From Paenibacillus senegalensis JC66 (lineage in GTDB: Bacteria; Bacillota; Bacilli; Paenibacillales; NBRC-103111), in assembly GCF_000285515.1 (NCBI RefSeq), contig NZ_HE610962.1:202860-266859 (forward strand): 64,000 bases of DNA. The letters are read 5' to 3'. How positions within the stretch are numbered: position 1 is the first letter of the stretch; every line of letters starts with the position of its first letter. Made by a program: the position numbers and the translations under genes. Below the pieces are notes generated by a model. It worked only from the letters and a program-made list of their open reading frames with translations, searched no databases and had not been told where the DNA came from. Below, one piece after another: positions 53,200-62,073 of this stretch.

Positions 53200-54099
53200 T
53201 TAGCTTTCATAGTGCACCCATTTTCTTGAGGTGAGAAACAATAGTGCCGTACAGACTGCAATCATGACGAGCAGCATCCAGGCCATAGCCGATGCGTAGC
53301 CCATCTCGAATTGCTGGAAGGCTTTTTCATACAAATACAAGGTATAGAACAAGATGGAATCGAGCGGTCCTCCCGAGCCCCCGCCGATGACATAAGCCTG
53401 GGTGAACGCCTGGAAGGCATTAATCATCTGCATGACCAGATTGAAGAAAATAATCGGGGTCAGCAGCGGTAGAGTAACCGCCTTAAACTGCTGGAATTTG
53501 CCGGCCCCGTCAATCGATGAGGCCTCATATAAATCTTTCGGAATCTGCCTCAATCCGGCCAGAAAAATAACCATAGGCGAGCCAAACTGCCATACATTCA
53601 AGGCAACCAGCGTATAAAGCGCATAGTCGGGATTGGTAATCCAGCTGGTTCCTTCGATTCCGAAGATAGCGAGAAACTGATTGAACAAGCCTTCCCGGCC
53701 AAACACCTGGCGCCACAGAATCGCGATGGCGACGCTGCCGCCAAGCAGCGAGGGGACATAATATATTGCACGATAGATCGCTAATCCCCTAAGCCCTTTG
53801 TTAAGCAGCAGGGCAATCGACAAGGAAAAGATCAACACAAGAGGAACGCCCAAAAAAACATATCTCAACGTGACCGACACCGCTTGAGTGTAACGACTGT
53901 CATCGACAAGCATCGTTCTGTAGTTATCCAGCCCTACCCAGCCCGGAGCGCGGAATAAATCGAAGTTAGTGAAGGACAAGTACAGAGAGGTCAGCATCGG
54001 AATCAACCCGAAGGCCAAAATACCGATAAGCCACGGGGACAAAAAAAGAAGGGCGAACTTGTTTTTATTCCATAATTTTTTGGGTCTGCTTTGCGCCAC
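53200..54099 (-). CDS. Sugar ABC transporter permease (MalF/UgpA type)
   Basis: Six-helix permease of 299 aa with FALLFLSPWLIGILAFGLIPM as first helix and the EAA loop EASSIDGAGKFQQFKAVTLPLLTP. GTG 54099 is taken as start, with GGGAG eight bases ahead; an upstream ATG at 54144 lies without a site. It is 100-150 bp downstream of the binding-protein gene and ends just before the MalG-type gene. Confidence 0.9.
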   Translation of the reverse strand: MAQSRPKKLWNKNKFALLFLSPWLIGILAFGLIPMLTSLYLSFTNFDLFRAPGWVGLDNYRTMLVDDSRYTQAVSVTLRYVFLGVPLVLIFSLSIALLLNKGLRGLAIYRAIYYVPSLLGGSVAIAILWRQVFGREGLFNQFLAIFGIEGTSWITNPDYALYTLVALNVWQFGSPMVIFLAGLRQIPKDLYEASSIDGAGKFQQFKAVTLPLLTPIIFFNLVMQMINAFQAFTQAYVIGGGSGGPLDSILFYTLYLYEKAFQQFEMGYASAMAWMLLVMIAVCTALLFLTSRKWVHYES

Positions 54100-54245
54100 A
54101 TCATTCACTCCCTGTCCAGCAATACCGTTAATCGAAGCAAACATTTACTGCATTAAACATTAAAGGTTTAAAGCATAATGATGCATTTGCATAATCCCTG
54201 CGGCCTGAGTACGGAAAATATACATGTGGACAGGCCGCCCGGCTT

Positions 54246-55583
54246 CTACTGCCGCAGCACTCTTTCCGCTTCACGAAACACATCATCTACCGCTTCATCA
54301 ATTGTTTTTCTCTTAAAGTAAACCTCCTGATGCGATCTCGACAATTGATTAAACAAAGCTGTTTGTCCTGGCGGGCGCTGGGCTTGAGGCTCTACCGTAT
54401 CCAGCACCTCCAGCAGATGATCGGCCACCTTGCGGGTTGCAGGCGGAAGATCCCATTCTGCCAATAAACGCTCATTACCGGTTATACCGTGGTCGTTATT
54501 GTAAATCTGGTTAAATTCCATATCGTTTAACCAAAAGTTAATCAATTCCGCTACCGCTTCCGGATGCTTGGAGTGTGCGGAAATTCCAATGTTAGCCCCA
54601 GTAACAATTTCCCCGTACTCAACCCCGTCCGGATTGGAGGGCAGACGGATCAAATCTATGTTATCCTCCACCACCTGCTGCAGATTAATCAGGTTGTTGC
54701 TCGCACGGCCGAACTCCATAGCGATGCGGTTGGTAGCAATCGGACCTTGCTCCCATTCCTCGCCGCCTTCCTCTGCCCAGATTTCAGCAGGAGGCACAAT
54801 TCCGTCTTCACGAAGGGTATCCCAATAACTAATCCATTGTTTCAAGTCCTCCTTGCCAAAGGCCAGAGCGGAACCATCCTCGGTGAACAGCTCAAATCCG
54901 CGCTGACGCATGTAAGAGGATATGGCCAATTCACTGGCTGTAGGATCGCTAATCGGATAGATTTGTTTGCCATCCTCTGTCTCTCCCAGCAAGGGAGCAA
55001 TTTCATAGAGATAATCATGGAATTCGCCCCAGGTCATGTTATTGTCGGGAAGACGAATGCCTTTGCGCTCCAGCAGATCCGTATTGACAAAAGTAGCTGG
55101 AGCGGACATCCCTTTTGTCACCATATAAATAGAGCCTTGGTACAATCCTATATTTTGAGCCGTTTCCGAGTAATCACTCATGTCAATGATACCGCTTTCA
55201 ATATACTCATCGAGAGGAAGCACCGCGCCCCTTGACACATACTCCGAAAGCTGGCCCCTGGTAAACATAAGCACATCGGGTGGATTCCCGCCTGCGGTTT
55301 GAGTTGCCATCCGATCCCAATAATCGTCAAAGCTGATCGGCTCGCGGATTACGCGGATATGAGGATGCTTCTCTTCAAACAAATCCATCATCGCATTGTA
55401 GCGGTCATGCCTGGCGACATTCCCCCACCAGGGAAAGCGGATTTCCACGATTTCTCCCTGGCCCTGACCAGCGGATTCCTGCGGGCCCGAAGCTCCTCCG
55501 CCCCCGCCATTAGACGTACACGCAGCCAAGATCATTATGCACAACATACTGAGCAGCATCATTGTTCCAATCTTCATTCTCAT
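54246..55583 (-). CDS. Sugar ABC transporter binding lipoprotein (family 1)
   Basis: Extracellular solute-binding lipoprotein of 445 aa, anchored at Cys22 (ILAACTS) with a Gly-rich spacer. IRFPWWGNVARHDRYNAMMDLFEEKHPHIRV and MATQTAGGNPPDVLMFTRGQLSEYVSRGAVLPLDEYI are typical of UgpB/MalE-like proteins. ATG 55583 has AAGGAGGG seven bases upstream; an in-frame start at 55631 has no site. First gene of the seven-gene sugar operon. Confidence 0.93.
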   Translation of the reverse strand: MRMKIGTMMLLSMLCIMILAACTSNGGGGGASGPQESAGQGQGEIVEIRFPWWGNVARHDRYNAMMDLFEEKHPHIRVIREPISFDDYWDRMATQTAGGNPPDVLMFTRGQLSEYVSRGAVLPLDEYIESGIIDMSDYSETAQNIGLYQGSIYMVTKGMSAPATFVNTDLLERKGIRLPDNNMTWGEFHDYLYEIAPLLGETEDGKQIYPISDPTASELAISSYMRQRGFELFTEDGSALAFGKEDLKQWISYWDTLREDGIVPPAEIWAEEGGEEWEQGPIATNRIAMEFGRASNNLINLQQVVEDNIDLIRLPSNPDGVEYGEIVTGANIGISAHSKHPEAVAELINFWLNDMEFNQIYNNDHGITGNERLLAEWDLPPATRKVADHLLEVLDTVEPQAQRPPGQTALFNQLSRSHQEVYFKRKTIDEAVDDVFREAERVLRQ

Positions 55584-55954
55584 AGCGTGACCCTCCTTGA
55601 ATGGATATAAAGCTACATCACCCTTCTTCAAATCGCACCAGTTGAACTTGGAATGATCAGACTCTCTCTAACGAACTGCTTTCCTCCCTCCTTTCAAGCT
55701 GCTGGCTTATTCCATCCATAGCGTTTAGGACGACTGACTACAGTTGACTTAAACCTGACATAGTCATTGTAGCTTTTTCGCAGGCGATGACTCCATCAAC
55801 AAAACTTCACTATTATGTGGAATTCTACTGGTGGGGGGTGGAGGTGGGGTTCTGGTGGATGTAAAAACCAGCTAATGCTTGTCAATATAGTTCTGTAAGA
55901 TATAGATTTTTGATATACTGAAAATCCTGTTCTTCATACATCTCTTTTCGCTTT
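55584..55954. other. Intergenic region upstream of the GHL6 operon
   Basis: Holds the leader and presumably the promoter of the sugar operon, but I could not fix a convincing -35/-10 pair. GACTGACTACAGTTGACTTA and nearby direct repeats of GACT could be operator sequence. No gene or phased repeat is seen. Confidence 0.4.
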
Positions 55955-56368
55955 TCAACCGCTGCTTTCCTCAGCGATTTGCTCTGTCAGGGTTTCCATC
56001 TTTTCATCAAGTACTGTTGCTGCCGTTTCTAATCGGGCAGGGAGTTCTTCGGGCGATTCCACTTCATATTCACCTGTTTGCTCGTGTGTATTTTCATGGA
56101 TGTACTTTAGCGTCGCCTGCACCTTTTCTTTGAGCTTTTCTTCAAAGCGCAGCGTCGATTTTTTTCCACACAAAGGAATACTTTTGGCATCGGCTTCGAT
56201 CTTCGTGCCACCCAAAAGTATTGCTCCATCGTGATGTAGTTGTCTGCAATCAGCTTGCCGATCAGCTTTCTCTTGGCAACCGCCTGTTCTTCGTTCTCCC
56301 CTAGAGGAAGTCCCATATGCATGGTATACTGCCTCTTCTATCCCGCAGTGGTCAACCTCACTCTTCAA
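55955..56368 (-). pseudogene. Remnant of an IS1182-family transposase
   Basis: In one frame LIADNYITMEQYFW and in another GGTKIEADAKS..KKSTLRFEEKLKEKVQATLKYI match adjacent parts of IS1182-type transposases (usually ITMEQFF-DGTKIEANA). Only about 130 codons survive of a roughly 450-550-codon gene, with at least one frameshift near 56215. The flanking sequence carries a GGGGC..GTCCAG-type inverted repeat. No other part of the element is visible. Confidence 0.75.
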
Positions 56369-56420
56369 TCAAAAGCCCGGACCTTAGGCTTAACCTGAAT
56401 ATTGCTATACAACAGAAAAC

Positions 56421-56464
56421 GGGGCGTCCAGTCGTCAGTTAACACTGATTTTCTGGACAGCCCC
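56421..56464. repeat. IS-end-like inverted repeat
   Basis: GGGGCGTCCAG and CTGGACAGCCCC are complementary apart from one missing base, and enclose TCAGTTAACACTGA. It is adjacent to the transposase remnant and shares its arm with the solo hairpin at 31175-31205. Confidence 0.7.
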
Positions 56465-56620
56465 TGCTGGTGTGCTGCGTCAATGAAGATCTACTCCCTG
56501 CCACTGGTAGCCCCATCGATGATCCCTATTTAAAGCGATCCAAATGGTGCCAACTTCCTCCCTAAGTTGTTTTTTTGACATAATCATTTTCAGGCAAATG
56601 AACACAAAACTAATACATAT

Positions 56621-56889
56621 TCACTTAGCTTTGTTCAGAATTTTTCGAGTTAGAAATAAAATAACATGAATAACAAAATAGACCAGCAAAATATTTAGAG
56701 CAAACAAGTCAATCCTAAATGCAACAGATGAAGTGAATACATTCCAATTGAATAACTGAATTTTATATTCAGGAAGTGTTTCTCCATGATACGTTAAAAA
56801 CCTTATTGGAAAACCGAGAGTGTGAACGGACTCAGAAACAGATTTATAACTCGAAAAAAAATGGTTAAAGCTGAAATAATGAAACTCAC
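56621..56889 (-). pseudogene. Small membrane protein gene broken by a homopolymer frameshift
   Basis: GTG 56889 lies seven bases after AGGAG and starts MSFIISALTIFF, then meets a stop out of frame. Adding one T to the eight-T run (56854-56861) joins it to ESVHTLGFPIRFLTYHGE, then FNWNVFTSSVALRIDLF and LNILLVYFVIHVILFLTRK, giving an 89-aa protein with N- and C-terminal helices. The HTLGFP.RF.TYHG motif recalls an uncharacterised small membrane-protein family of Bacillota. The 269-nt span is exactly one base short of a whole frame. Confidence 0.65.
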
Positions 56890-57178
56890 TGCCAATCTCC
56901 TGCTCTCAATTTCGGCTATTTGTTTTTTCTACCAGGCTTTTTACCTTACCCGGCAATCTTTTAGACATCGGAACGCAAAGAGGAGTAGCCGGCCAATGGA
57001 ACTTAGGGGCGTTTAGCTATAGGCTGCTGTGTGCCTGGCTTAGCGCCCCTGGTTCGCTTGGACGGCCCGACTAGAAGAGCTGGGGGATCCAGATAGCTGT
57101 TTAAAAACAATTGTAGTACCGATATAAATGGAACGGGACAAGAAACTACACTCCCAAAAGGAAGAGAGACTAAGAAAC

Positions 57179-57256
57179 ATGTGGCTCACAATAGCAATAA
57201 TAATAGTAATACTCGTCTCACTTCCATTGTCTATCTTTCACTCTCGTACTTTCTAG
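57179..57256 (+). CDS. Possible 25-aa hydrophobic peptide
   Basis: ATG 57179 to TAG 57256 encodes MWLTIAIIIVILVSLPLSIF then HSRTF. AAGGAAGAGAG precedes it at a long spacing. It lies 48 bp upstream of the SEC-C gene. The size and single helix recall small membrane peptides or type I toxins, but ATA-rich codons may just reflect AT-rich noncoding DNA. Confidence 0.3.
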   Translation: MWLTIAIIIVILVSLPLSIFHSRTF

Positions 57257-57303
57257 TATAGACTATTACCTAGGTAGATTTTCAAGGATAAGGAGAAATT
57301 TCA

Positions 57304-58497
57304 ATGCTGACCCCGGAAAAAGTAAAACCCTATATCGCCCACAACGATGACGTCGTGAGCCGGGCGGCCCTCGCTTATTTTGCCAAAAGCAACCTGTACG
57401 AGAACGATTCGATGCTCATGCCGCTTGTCCTGAAGAAGGTTCAACAAGATACTGAAAATGAACCTCTTTTTCTTCATCTGGCTTACCGTTTCCGACAATC
57501 CGCCGAAAGCATTCAACAGGTTATGGAGCTAGTGAGTTCTCCACGAATAGGAATAAATACCAAGTTTCATCTCACTCAGATGCTGCTCTATAGCGATCTG
57601 TCCTTACTGGAACCTTATATGAACGAATTGGAGCAGCAGCAGCCCTTCATGAGCTCGCTACAGAAGCGCAAGGACATTCTCAATATGACCGATGATCAGC
57701 TCTTCCAGGCGTTCGAGCAATACCTTAAAGATTCGAACGGAAAATATTACAACGAATTGGATACATTCTACGGGAATACCCTGGTCGAGGAGCTTGGCAG
57801 ACGTTCATGCGTGGAGGAAGACCATATTTTACGCGTATTAAAATCGTTCAATCCTGATGCTGATTACGGCTATGAAATCATCTATTATTCACAGTTGGCT
57901 GGCGAAAGACGGCTGGAAACGGCCATCCCCTTCTTATGCGGTTTCCTCGGCGCAGAAGACGACCTTCTTCCCGGCAAGGCGGCAGATGCGTTGGTACGTA
58001 TCGGCACAGATGCCGTCGTGACTGCGGTAACTGAGCATTATTTGCGGAATGGGGAGAACGAGTACTTCAGATTGTTCGCTGCCGATGTATTTGGCAAAAT
58101 CAAACTGCCTTCTTCAGAAGCCGCTTTGCTTGAACTGCTTTCGAAAGAGAAGAATCTCACCACTGCTACCAAGCTGGCAGACGGACTCTGCGAGATCGGC
58201 TCGTTGCAAGGCATCCCGTTAATCCGGCGGCTAGTGGAAGCCGGTTACGACCAAGGATACTTGAATTTGAAAGAGTCCCTCTATGCCCACTGCATCATAT
58301 CGGGCCAGCCTCTGCCTGAATTAGAAGTGTGGAAGGAACAGTTTGAACAGGAGCGTCAGCTTCAGCGACTAAAGAAACTAAATGAGTTCTTCCTCATCCC
58401 CGCTCCACAAGTCCGTTCTGTCAAAATCGGCCGAAACGATCCTTGTACGTGCGGCAGCGGCAAGAAATATAAGAAATGCTGCGGCAGCAATACGTAA
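57304..58497 (+). CDS. SEC-C motif protein with HEAT-like helical repeats
   Basis: A 397-aa soluble protein. The body consists of paired helices resembling HEAT repeats ([60 protein letters not shown]). The C-terminus is a SEC-C zinc motif ([20 protein letters not shown]), the same metal-binding tail as SecA. ATG follows AAGGAG. Such proteins are common and uncharacterised; the zinc tail may contact ribosomes or SecB-like partners. It is the only sizeable intact gene in the decayed 56-59.7 kb zone. Confidence 0.85.
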   Translation: MLTPEKVKPYIAHNDDVVSRAALAYFAKSNLYENDSMLMPLVLKKVQQDTENEPLFLHLAYRFRQSAESIQQVMELVSSPRIGINTKFHLTQMLLYSDLSLLEPYMNELEQQQPFMSSLQKRKDILNMTDDQLFQAFEQYLKDSNGKYYNELDTFYGNTLVEELGRRSCVEEDHILRVLKSFNPDADYGYEIIYYSQLAGERRLETAIPFLCGFLGAEDDLLPGKAADALVRIGTDAVVTAVTEHYLRNGENEYFRLFAADVFGKIKLPSSEAALLELLSKEKNLTTATKLADGLCEIGSLQGIPLIRRLVEAGYDQGYLNLKESLYAHCIISGQPLPELEVWKEQFEQERQLQRLKKLNEFFLIPAPQVRSVKIGRNDPCTCGSGKKYKKCCGSNT

Positions 58498-58604
58498 AGA
58501 TCGTTGGCATGACACACTATAGAAGAGTGGAATTAGTTCAAGTCCCCTCTTCGATAGGTCATTGCAAATTACAGCATGTCTATAATGAATCCTATTATGC
58601 TTTG

Positions 58605-58637
58605 AAAAAAAGAACCACAAGCAAAATCGCTTGTGGC
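58605..58637 (-). terminator. Terminator of the 58.7-59.3 kb gene
   Basis: CCACAAGC / GCTTGTGG with loop AAAATC (plus strand); on the minus strand it is followed by TTCTTTTTTT. Confidence 0.87.
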
Positions 58638-58652
58638 TAGATGAAGACTATA

Positions 58653-59271
58653 CTATTCAAATCTACTTGAAGTTCCTGCCCTAATATCTATTAGAAATGT
58701 TTCCTCTGGAATGCGAAGGTCTTTTGTCGTAGACAAGTTGTAAAGAAAGGGGGCATCCGTTGGTTCAAGTATCACCCAATGATTAACTCTACCGACACCA
58801 AGTCCTACGATCTGGCGTGTTTGAATATCTACAGGAATGTGCCTCTCCTCACCCGAGCCAACATCCCTTAGATACAGCCGCGCGGTGCTATTTCTTTGGA
58901 ATAAATTAATTAGATCAATTCGGTATTCGTACTTACTGTCAGCCGTAGTCTTTGATGTGTCGCTTCTTATTGTTTCTTTTGTCCAACCATGAATGTTAAC
59001 GCTTTGAATCAGAGAGATAGAGATCAACACTGATAAAAATAGGGCTAAACCCTCCGTAGTCGGTTCCACTTGTCGGGGCCCATCTTTTGATTAGTAGTAT
59101 AATAAACAATATCGAGAACAATAAACCGGGAATACCTGCCCCCCACAAGAAAGTGGTTCCTATAATATCCATCCCTCGTTGAAAATACGCCGTTGATCCC
59201 AGTAGAAACCACATGAATGATGAAACACTAAATAGTATGGTAGCGATCATTAAAAGACGAAACCAATTCAT
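58653..59271 (-). pseudogene. Four-helix membrane protein with C-terminal domain, frameshifted
   Basis: ATG 59271 (after TGGGGG) opens a 91-aa frame with three helices (LLMIATILFSVSSFMWFLLG; FLWGAGIPGLLFSILFIILLI). Its last 25 residues are the out-of-frame reading of a fourth helix, LALFLSVLISISLIQSV, which starts the 138-aa frame ending at 58653. Removing one base of the CCCC run (GGGG at 59075-59078 on the plus strand) fuses them into a 205-aa protein (KRWARQVEPTTEGLALFLSV). The C-terminal part has IDLINLFQRNSTARLYLRD, shared with the fragment at 59399. Function unknown. Confidence 0.6.
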
Positions 59272-59398
59272 ATTGGACCCCCAGTTTTTTAAAGATGGGC
59301 AGGCTGCTTATTGAACTAATTCAGCCGTCCCTTTTCTTACGTCAACATTATAGATGTGTTGTAAGGGGAAAAACTCTGTGGTCTGCAAAAAATAATAG

Positions 59399-59707
59399 TT
59401 AGGATCTGATCTCTGTTCTAACCTGATCCAATAAAGTATTTACGGTAATGGTCTTAATTTGATTTACCTTCATGTCCAAAGGAATTCGCGTTTCTTCTTC
59501 AGTAGGTAAGCTTTTTAAGTAAAGGCGGGCATAGCTGTTTCTTTGAAACCTATTAATCCATTCTAATTGATAGGCATACCTTCCATCAGAGAATTGGCGA
59601 GAAGGTACTCGATTTTGCTTGTGGGACAGGCGGATATCTGACCAGCACCAACCATGCCCAACCCGTTCCGGTATACGGGATAAATTCAGGATTGAATCCG
59701 GTCTCAT
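59399..59707 (-). pseudogene. Truncated paralogue of the preceding membrane protein
   Basis: The region around YAYQLEWINRFQRNSYARLYLK and IPLDMKVNQI aligns with YEYRIDLINLFQRNSTARLY and IPVDIQTRQI of the 58.7-kb gene. The N-terminal helices are missing, and the first 40 codons of the frame do not look like the family. It is probably a partial tandem duplicate under decay. No good ribosome site is present. Confidence 0.55.
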
Positions 59708-59721
59708 CTATTTGCCTAAAC

Positions 59722-59760
59722 AAAAAACAGCGGAAACCCCGTCGTGGTTCCCGCTGTTTT
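59722..59760 (-). terminator. Terminator of the frl-like operon
   Basis: AAAACAGCGG / CCGCTGTTTT stem with an inner GAACC / GGTTT pairing; the minus strand continues TTTTTTGTTT. It starts 21 bp beyond the FrlC-like stop. Confidence 0.9.
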
Positions 59761-59780
59761 AGCAACATTTTCTTCTTATA

Positions 59781-60614
59781 TTAATAAACCCCCAAAGCCT
59801 CGAGACTTTTTCGTATTCCAGCCTCAGGGTCCCAATTATACTTGGGAGGACTTATCAGCTCGAGCGTCAAATAGCCTTGATAGTTCATTCTTTCCAAGCT
59901 TGCTTTAAACTCCTGCAGCGGAAAAGAGCCTTCGCCCCAACCGAGGTGTGCGGTTGTCTGTCCGTCGCCATCGATAAAATGGAAGTGAACCAGATCTTCT
60001 CCGAAAGCCGAAGCATACTCGTCGATTGTATCTCCTGACACGGCCATCAAGACGGTGTCCAGCATAACCTTCATGCTAGGAGAATCGACAGCCTTATACA
60101 TCTTCTTCAATGTCTCCAAATTGTAGATGACATTTGAGCCTATTGGCGACATGGCTTCCAGGACAAGTGTTACATCAGTCTTTTCCGCCTCTCTTGCCAA
60201 CTGCTGCAGGGAATCTCTCCCCCTCGCGAACGCTTCTTCCTCCGGCTCATTATAAAAACCGAAGCCGGCGATGACGAGCAGCTTCGAGCATTCCAGCTCA
60301 CGTGTCACTTCCAGACAGCGTTTGAAATAATCAATGCTGCGGTTCCGGCAGGTGTCGTCCTTGGCAGACAGATTAATCGGATAAATCGCTTGTTCAGGTG
60401 TAAAACAGACGATTTCCAGATCTCTGCTGCGGATTTCTTTCAAAACCTTCTTAACATCCGCAGGCTTAGCGTCATCGACATACAGGTGGGGCGTGCCTCC
60501 CCACAGCTCGATCGCCTGCAAACCCACTCTTACTGTAGAGTCCAGAAAATAAGTCAGTGGATATCGGTGATAATGCTGGTTCATATTGGCAAGCTTCATG
60601 TTTCCCCATTTCAT
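59781..60614 (-). CDS. FrlC-like sugar epimerase (xylose-isomerase-type TIM barrel)
   Basis: A 277-aa protein related to fructoselysine 3-epimerase. YFLDSTVRVGLQAIELWGGTPHLY, VCFTPEQAIYPINLSAKDD and RNRSIDYFKRCLEV parallel FrlC (ELWGG-PH, TPEQ-YP-N). Metal ligands are expected from Glu in LVLEAMSP, Asp in KVMLDTVLM, His in HFHFIDGDG and Glu in LTLELISP. ATG 60614 follows AGGGGTGG. The PfkB kinase at 62280 resembles FrlD, so glycated amino acids or related ketosyl compounds are likely substrates. No FrlB deglycase lies in the window. Confidence 0.8.
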   Translation of the reverse strand: MKWGNMKLANMNQHYHRYPLTYFLDSTVRVGLQAIELWGGTPHLYVDDAKPADVKKVLKEIRSRDLEIVCFTPEQAIYPINLSAKDDTCRNRSIDYFKRCLEVTRELECSKLLVIAGFGFYNEPEEEAFARGRDSLQQLAREAEKTDVTLVLEAMSPIGSNVIYNLETLKKMYKAVDSPSMKVMLDTVLMAVSGDTIDEYASAFGEDLVHFHFIDGDGQTTAHLGWGEGSFPLQEFKASLERMNYQGYLTLELISPPKYNWDPEAGIRKSLEALGVY

Positions 60615-60625
60615 TCGCGCCACCC

Positions 60626-61054
60626 CTATTCCCCAATTATTTGAATATAAATTTTCCTTGTTTTCGGCCCGTCAAACTCGGATAAATAAATGTCCTGTGC
60701 CTCTCCAGATACCATTTTTCCGTTTTGGACAACGAACAAACAACTGTTGCCGGACAGCATCGATTTCAGATGGGATGTCGAGTTGCTTCCGGTTGCACCA
60801 TACGATGGCAGGAAGCGGGCGTGCGCATAAGGCAGCTCTTTCGGCGCCAATCGGTCCAGCGTTTCCATAATATCTGTCTCCACGCATTCCAGTCCTTCAT
60901 TGACCATGATTCCCGTAGTCGTATGTGCGGAAATTACCGCAGCTAATCCTTCTTTAACACCTGACTCTTCAATGAATGTTCGGACTTCCTCCGTAATCTT
61001 GATCATTTCCACTTCCGCCTTGGTACTGATCGTCAATGTCTTTAATTTGATCAT
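60626..61054 (-). CDS. YjbQ/UPF0047 family protein
   Basis: A 142-aa protein of the YjbQ family, small trimeric enzymes with reported thiamin-phosphate synthase side activity. EGLAAVISAHTTTGIMVNEGL, ARFLPSYGATGSNSTSHLKSMLSG and GEAQDIYLSEFDGPKTRKIYIQIIGE are all family hallmarks, with conserved His in SAHTTTG and TSHLKS. It overlaps the amidohydrolase gene by one base and lies close to the FrlC-like gene, so it belongs to the operon. Its role there is unknown. Confidence 0.88.
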   Translation of the reverse strand: MIKLKTLTISTKAEVEMIKITEEVRTFIEESGVKEGLAAVISAHTTTGIMVNEGLECVETDIMETLDRLAPKELPYAHARFLPSYGATGSNSTSHLKSMLSGNSCLFVVQNGKMVSGEAQDIYLSEFDGPKTRKIYIQIIGE

Positions 61055-61917
61055 TAGCGCCCCTCCTGCTCCTCTAACCCTATGAATCTCATAGCATTCC
61101 CGGCGAAAATATTATTGAGCGTAGACGGACGGAACGGCAATTCCCGCAAAGCAGGCAGCAGCCGTTTAGCCCTAAAACGCGGTGCGTTGGTACCGAACAT
61201 GACCTTCTTGTTCAAATTTCTTTCAATCCAGAGCGGCCCCATATTTTTGGTGAAAATCTGCTCATAAAAATCTTTGGCATTATCCATATGCAAAAGAGAA
61301 GTATCCGTGTACACGTTCGGATATTTCAAGAGCAGCATGATCGTCTCATGCATCCACGGCCAGCCAAAATGCGCGAGGCACATTCGCAACTGCGGATAAG
61401 CAATCGCCACTTCCTCAAAATGAACCGGCTGCGAATATTTGGCGGGGGCGTCCGGCTCCCAGGTCATTCCGGCGTGAAACATGATCGGCTTGTTATACTC
61501 GATGCATTTCTCATAGATCGGTGACAGCATGTCATCCTGCGGATAGAAATGCTGCTTCGAAGGATGCAGTTTAAGACCGGATAAGCCCAGTTCCTTAAAC
61601 GCATAATCCAACACTTCCACCCCATCCGGCCGATGAGGATCAACACTGGCAAATCCGATGAAGCGGTCCGGCGCCAGGTCGACGATCTGGCGAACCTCTT
61701 CATTTGAAACGATGTGACCTTTATGTCTTGTCGTAATGTCAAGCGGCAGCAGCACCGTCTTATCAATATTCATATAATCCATTTCATAGATCGCCGTCTC
61801 GATCGGATACGGGGACTGCTTAAAGACAGCGAACTGCTCTTTGCGGAACTTCAGAGCATCCGCATCATTGCTGATCGCTTTGTAAAAAATCGGATGTGAA
61901 TGCACATCAATAATCAT
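61054..61917 (-). CDS. Amidohydrolase 2 family metal-dependent hydrolase
   Basis: TIM-barrel hydrolase of 287 aa. The metal motif HSHP (IIDVHSHPIFY) at the N-terminus, Lys/His in GLKLHPSKQHFYPQ, His in IMFHAGMTWEP and LAHFGWPW, and Asp near the end (GTNAPRF replaces the usual GTDxP, so one acidic ligand is an Asn) are seen. ATG follows GGAGGCG. Relatives are decarboxylases or lactone/amide hydrolases. Overlap with YjbQ ties it to the frl-like operon. The Asn substitution makes activity uncertain. Confidence 0.8.
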   Translation of the reverse strand: MIIDVHSHPIFYKAISNDADALKFRKEQFAVFKQSPYPIETAIYEMDYMNIDKTVLLPLDITTRHKGHIVSNEEVRQIVDLAPDRFIGFASVDPHRPDGVEVLDYAFKELGLSGLKLHPSKQHFYPQDDMLSPIYEKCIEYNKPIMFHAGMTWEPDAPAKYSQPVHFEEVAIAYPQLRMCLAHFGWPWMHETIMLLLKYPNVYTDTSLLHMDNAKDFYEQIFTKNMGPLWIERNLNKKVMFGTNAPRFRAKRLLPALRELPFRPSTLNNIFAGNAMRFIGLEEQEGR

Positions 61918-62073
61918 GGCCGTATCGCCTCCCGTTCGCTTTTAGTCGTTGTTCGTTGGTCTAATGAACTCTCTTTTTCCGGTTCACTTATCTGGTCGCT
62001 CTAACATTCTAGTTTCTGTTATCTAGATGGATCTCTTAGGAAAAGTAATCACGCGAGGTCTGCTACGAGTCCA

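Noticed and set aside
56822-57016. Plus-strand frame of 64 codons
   Set aside because: It is antisense to the frameshifted small membrane gene, whose own start signals and protein pattern are better.
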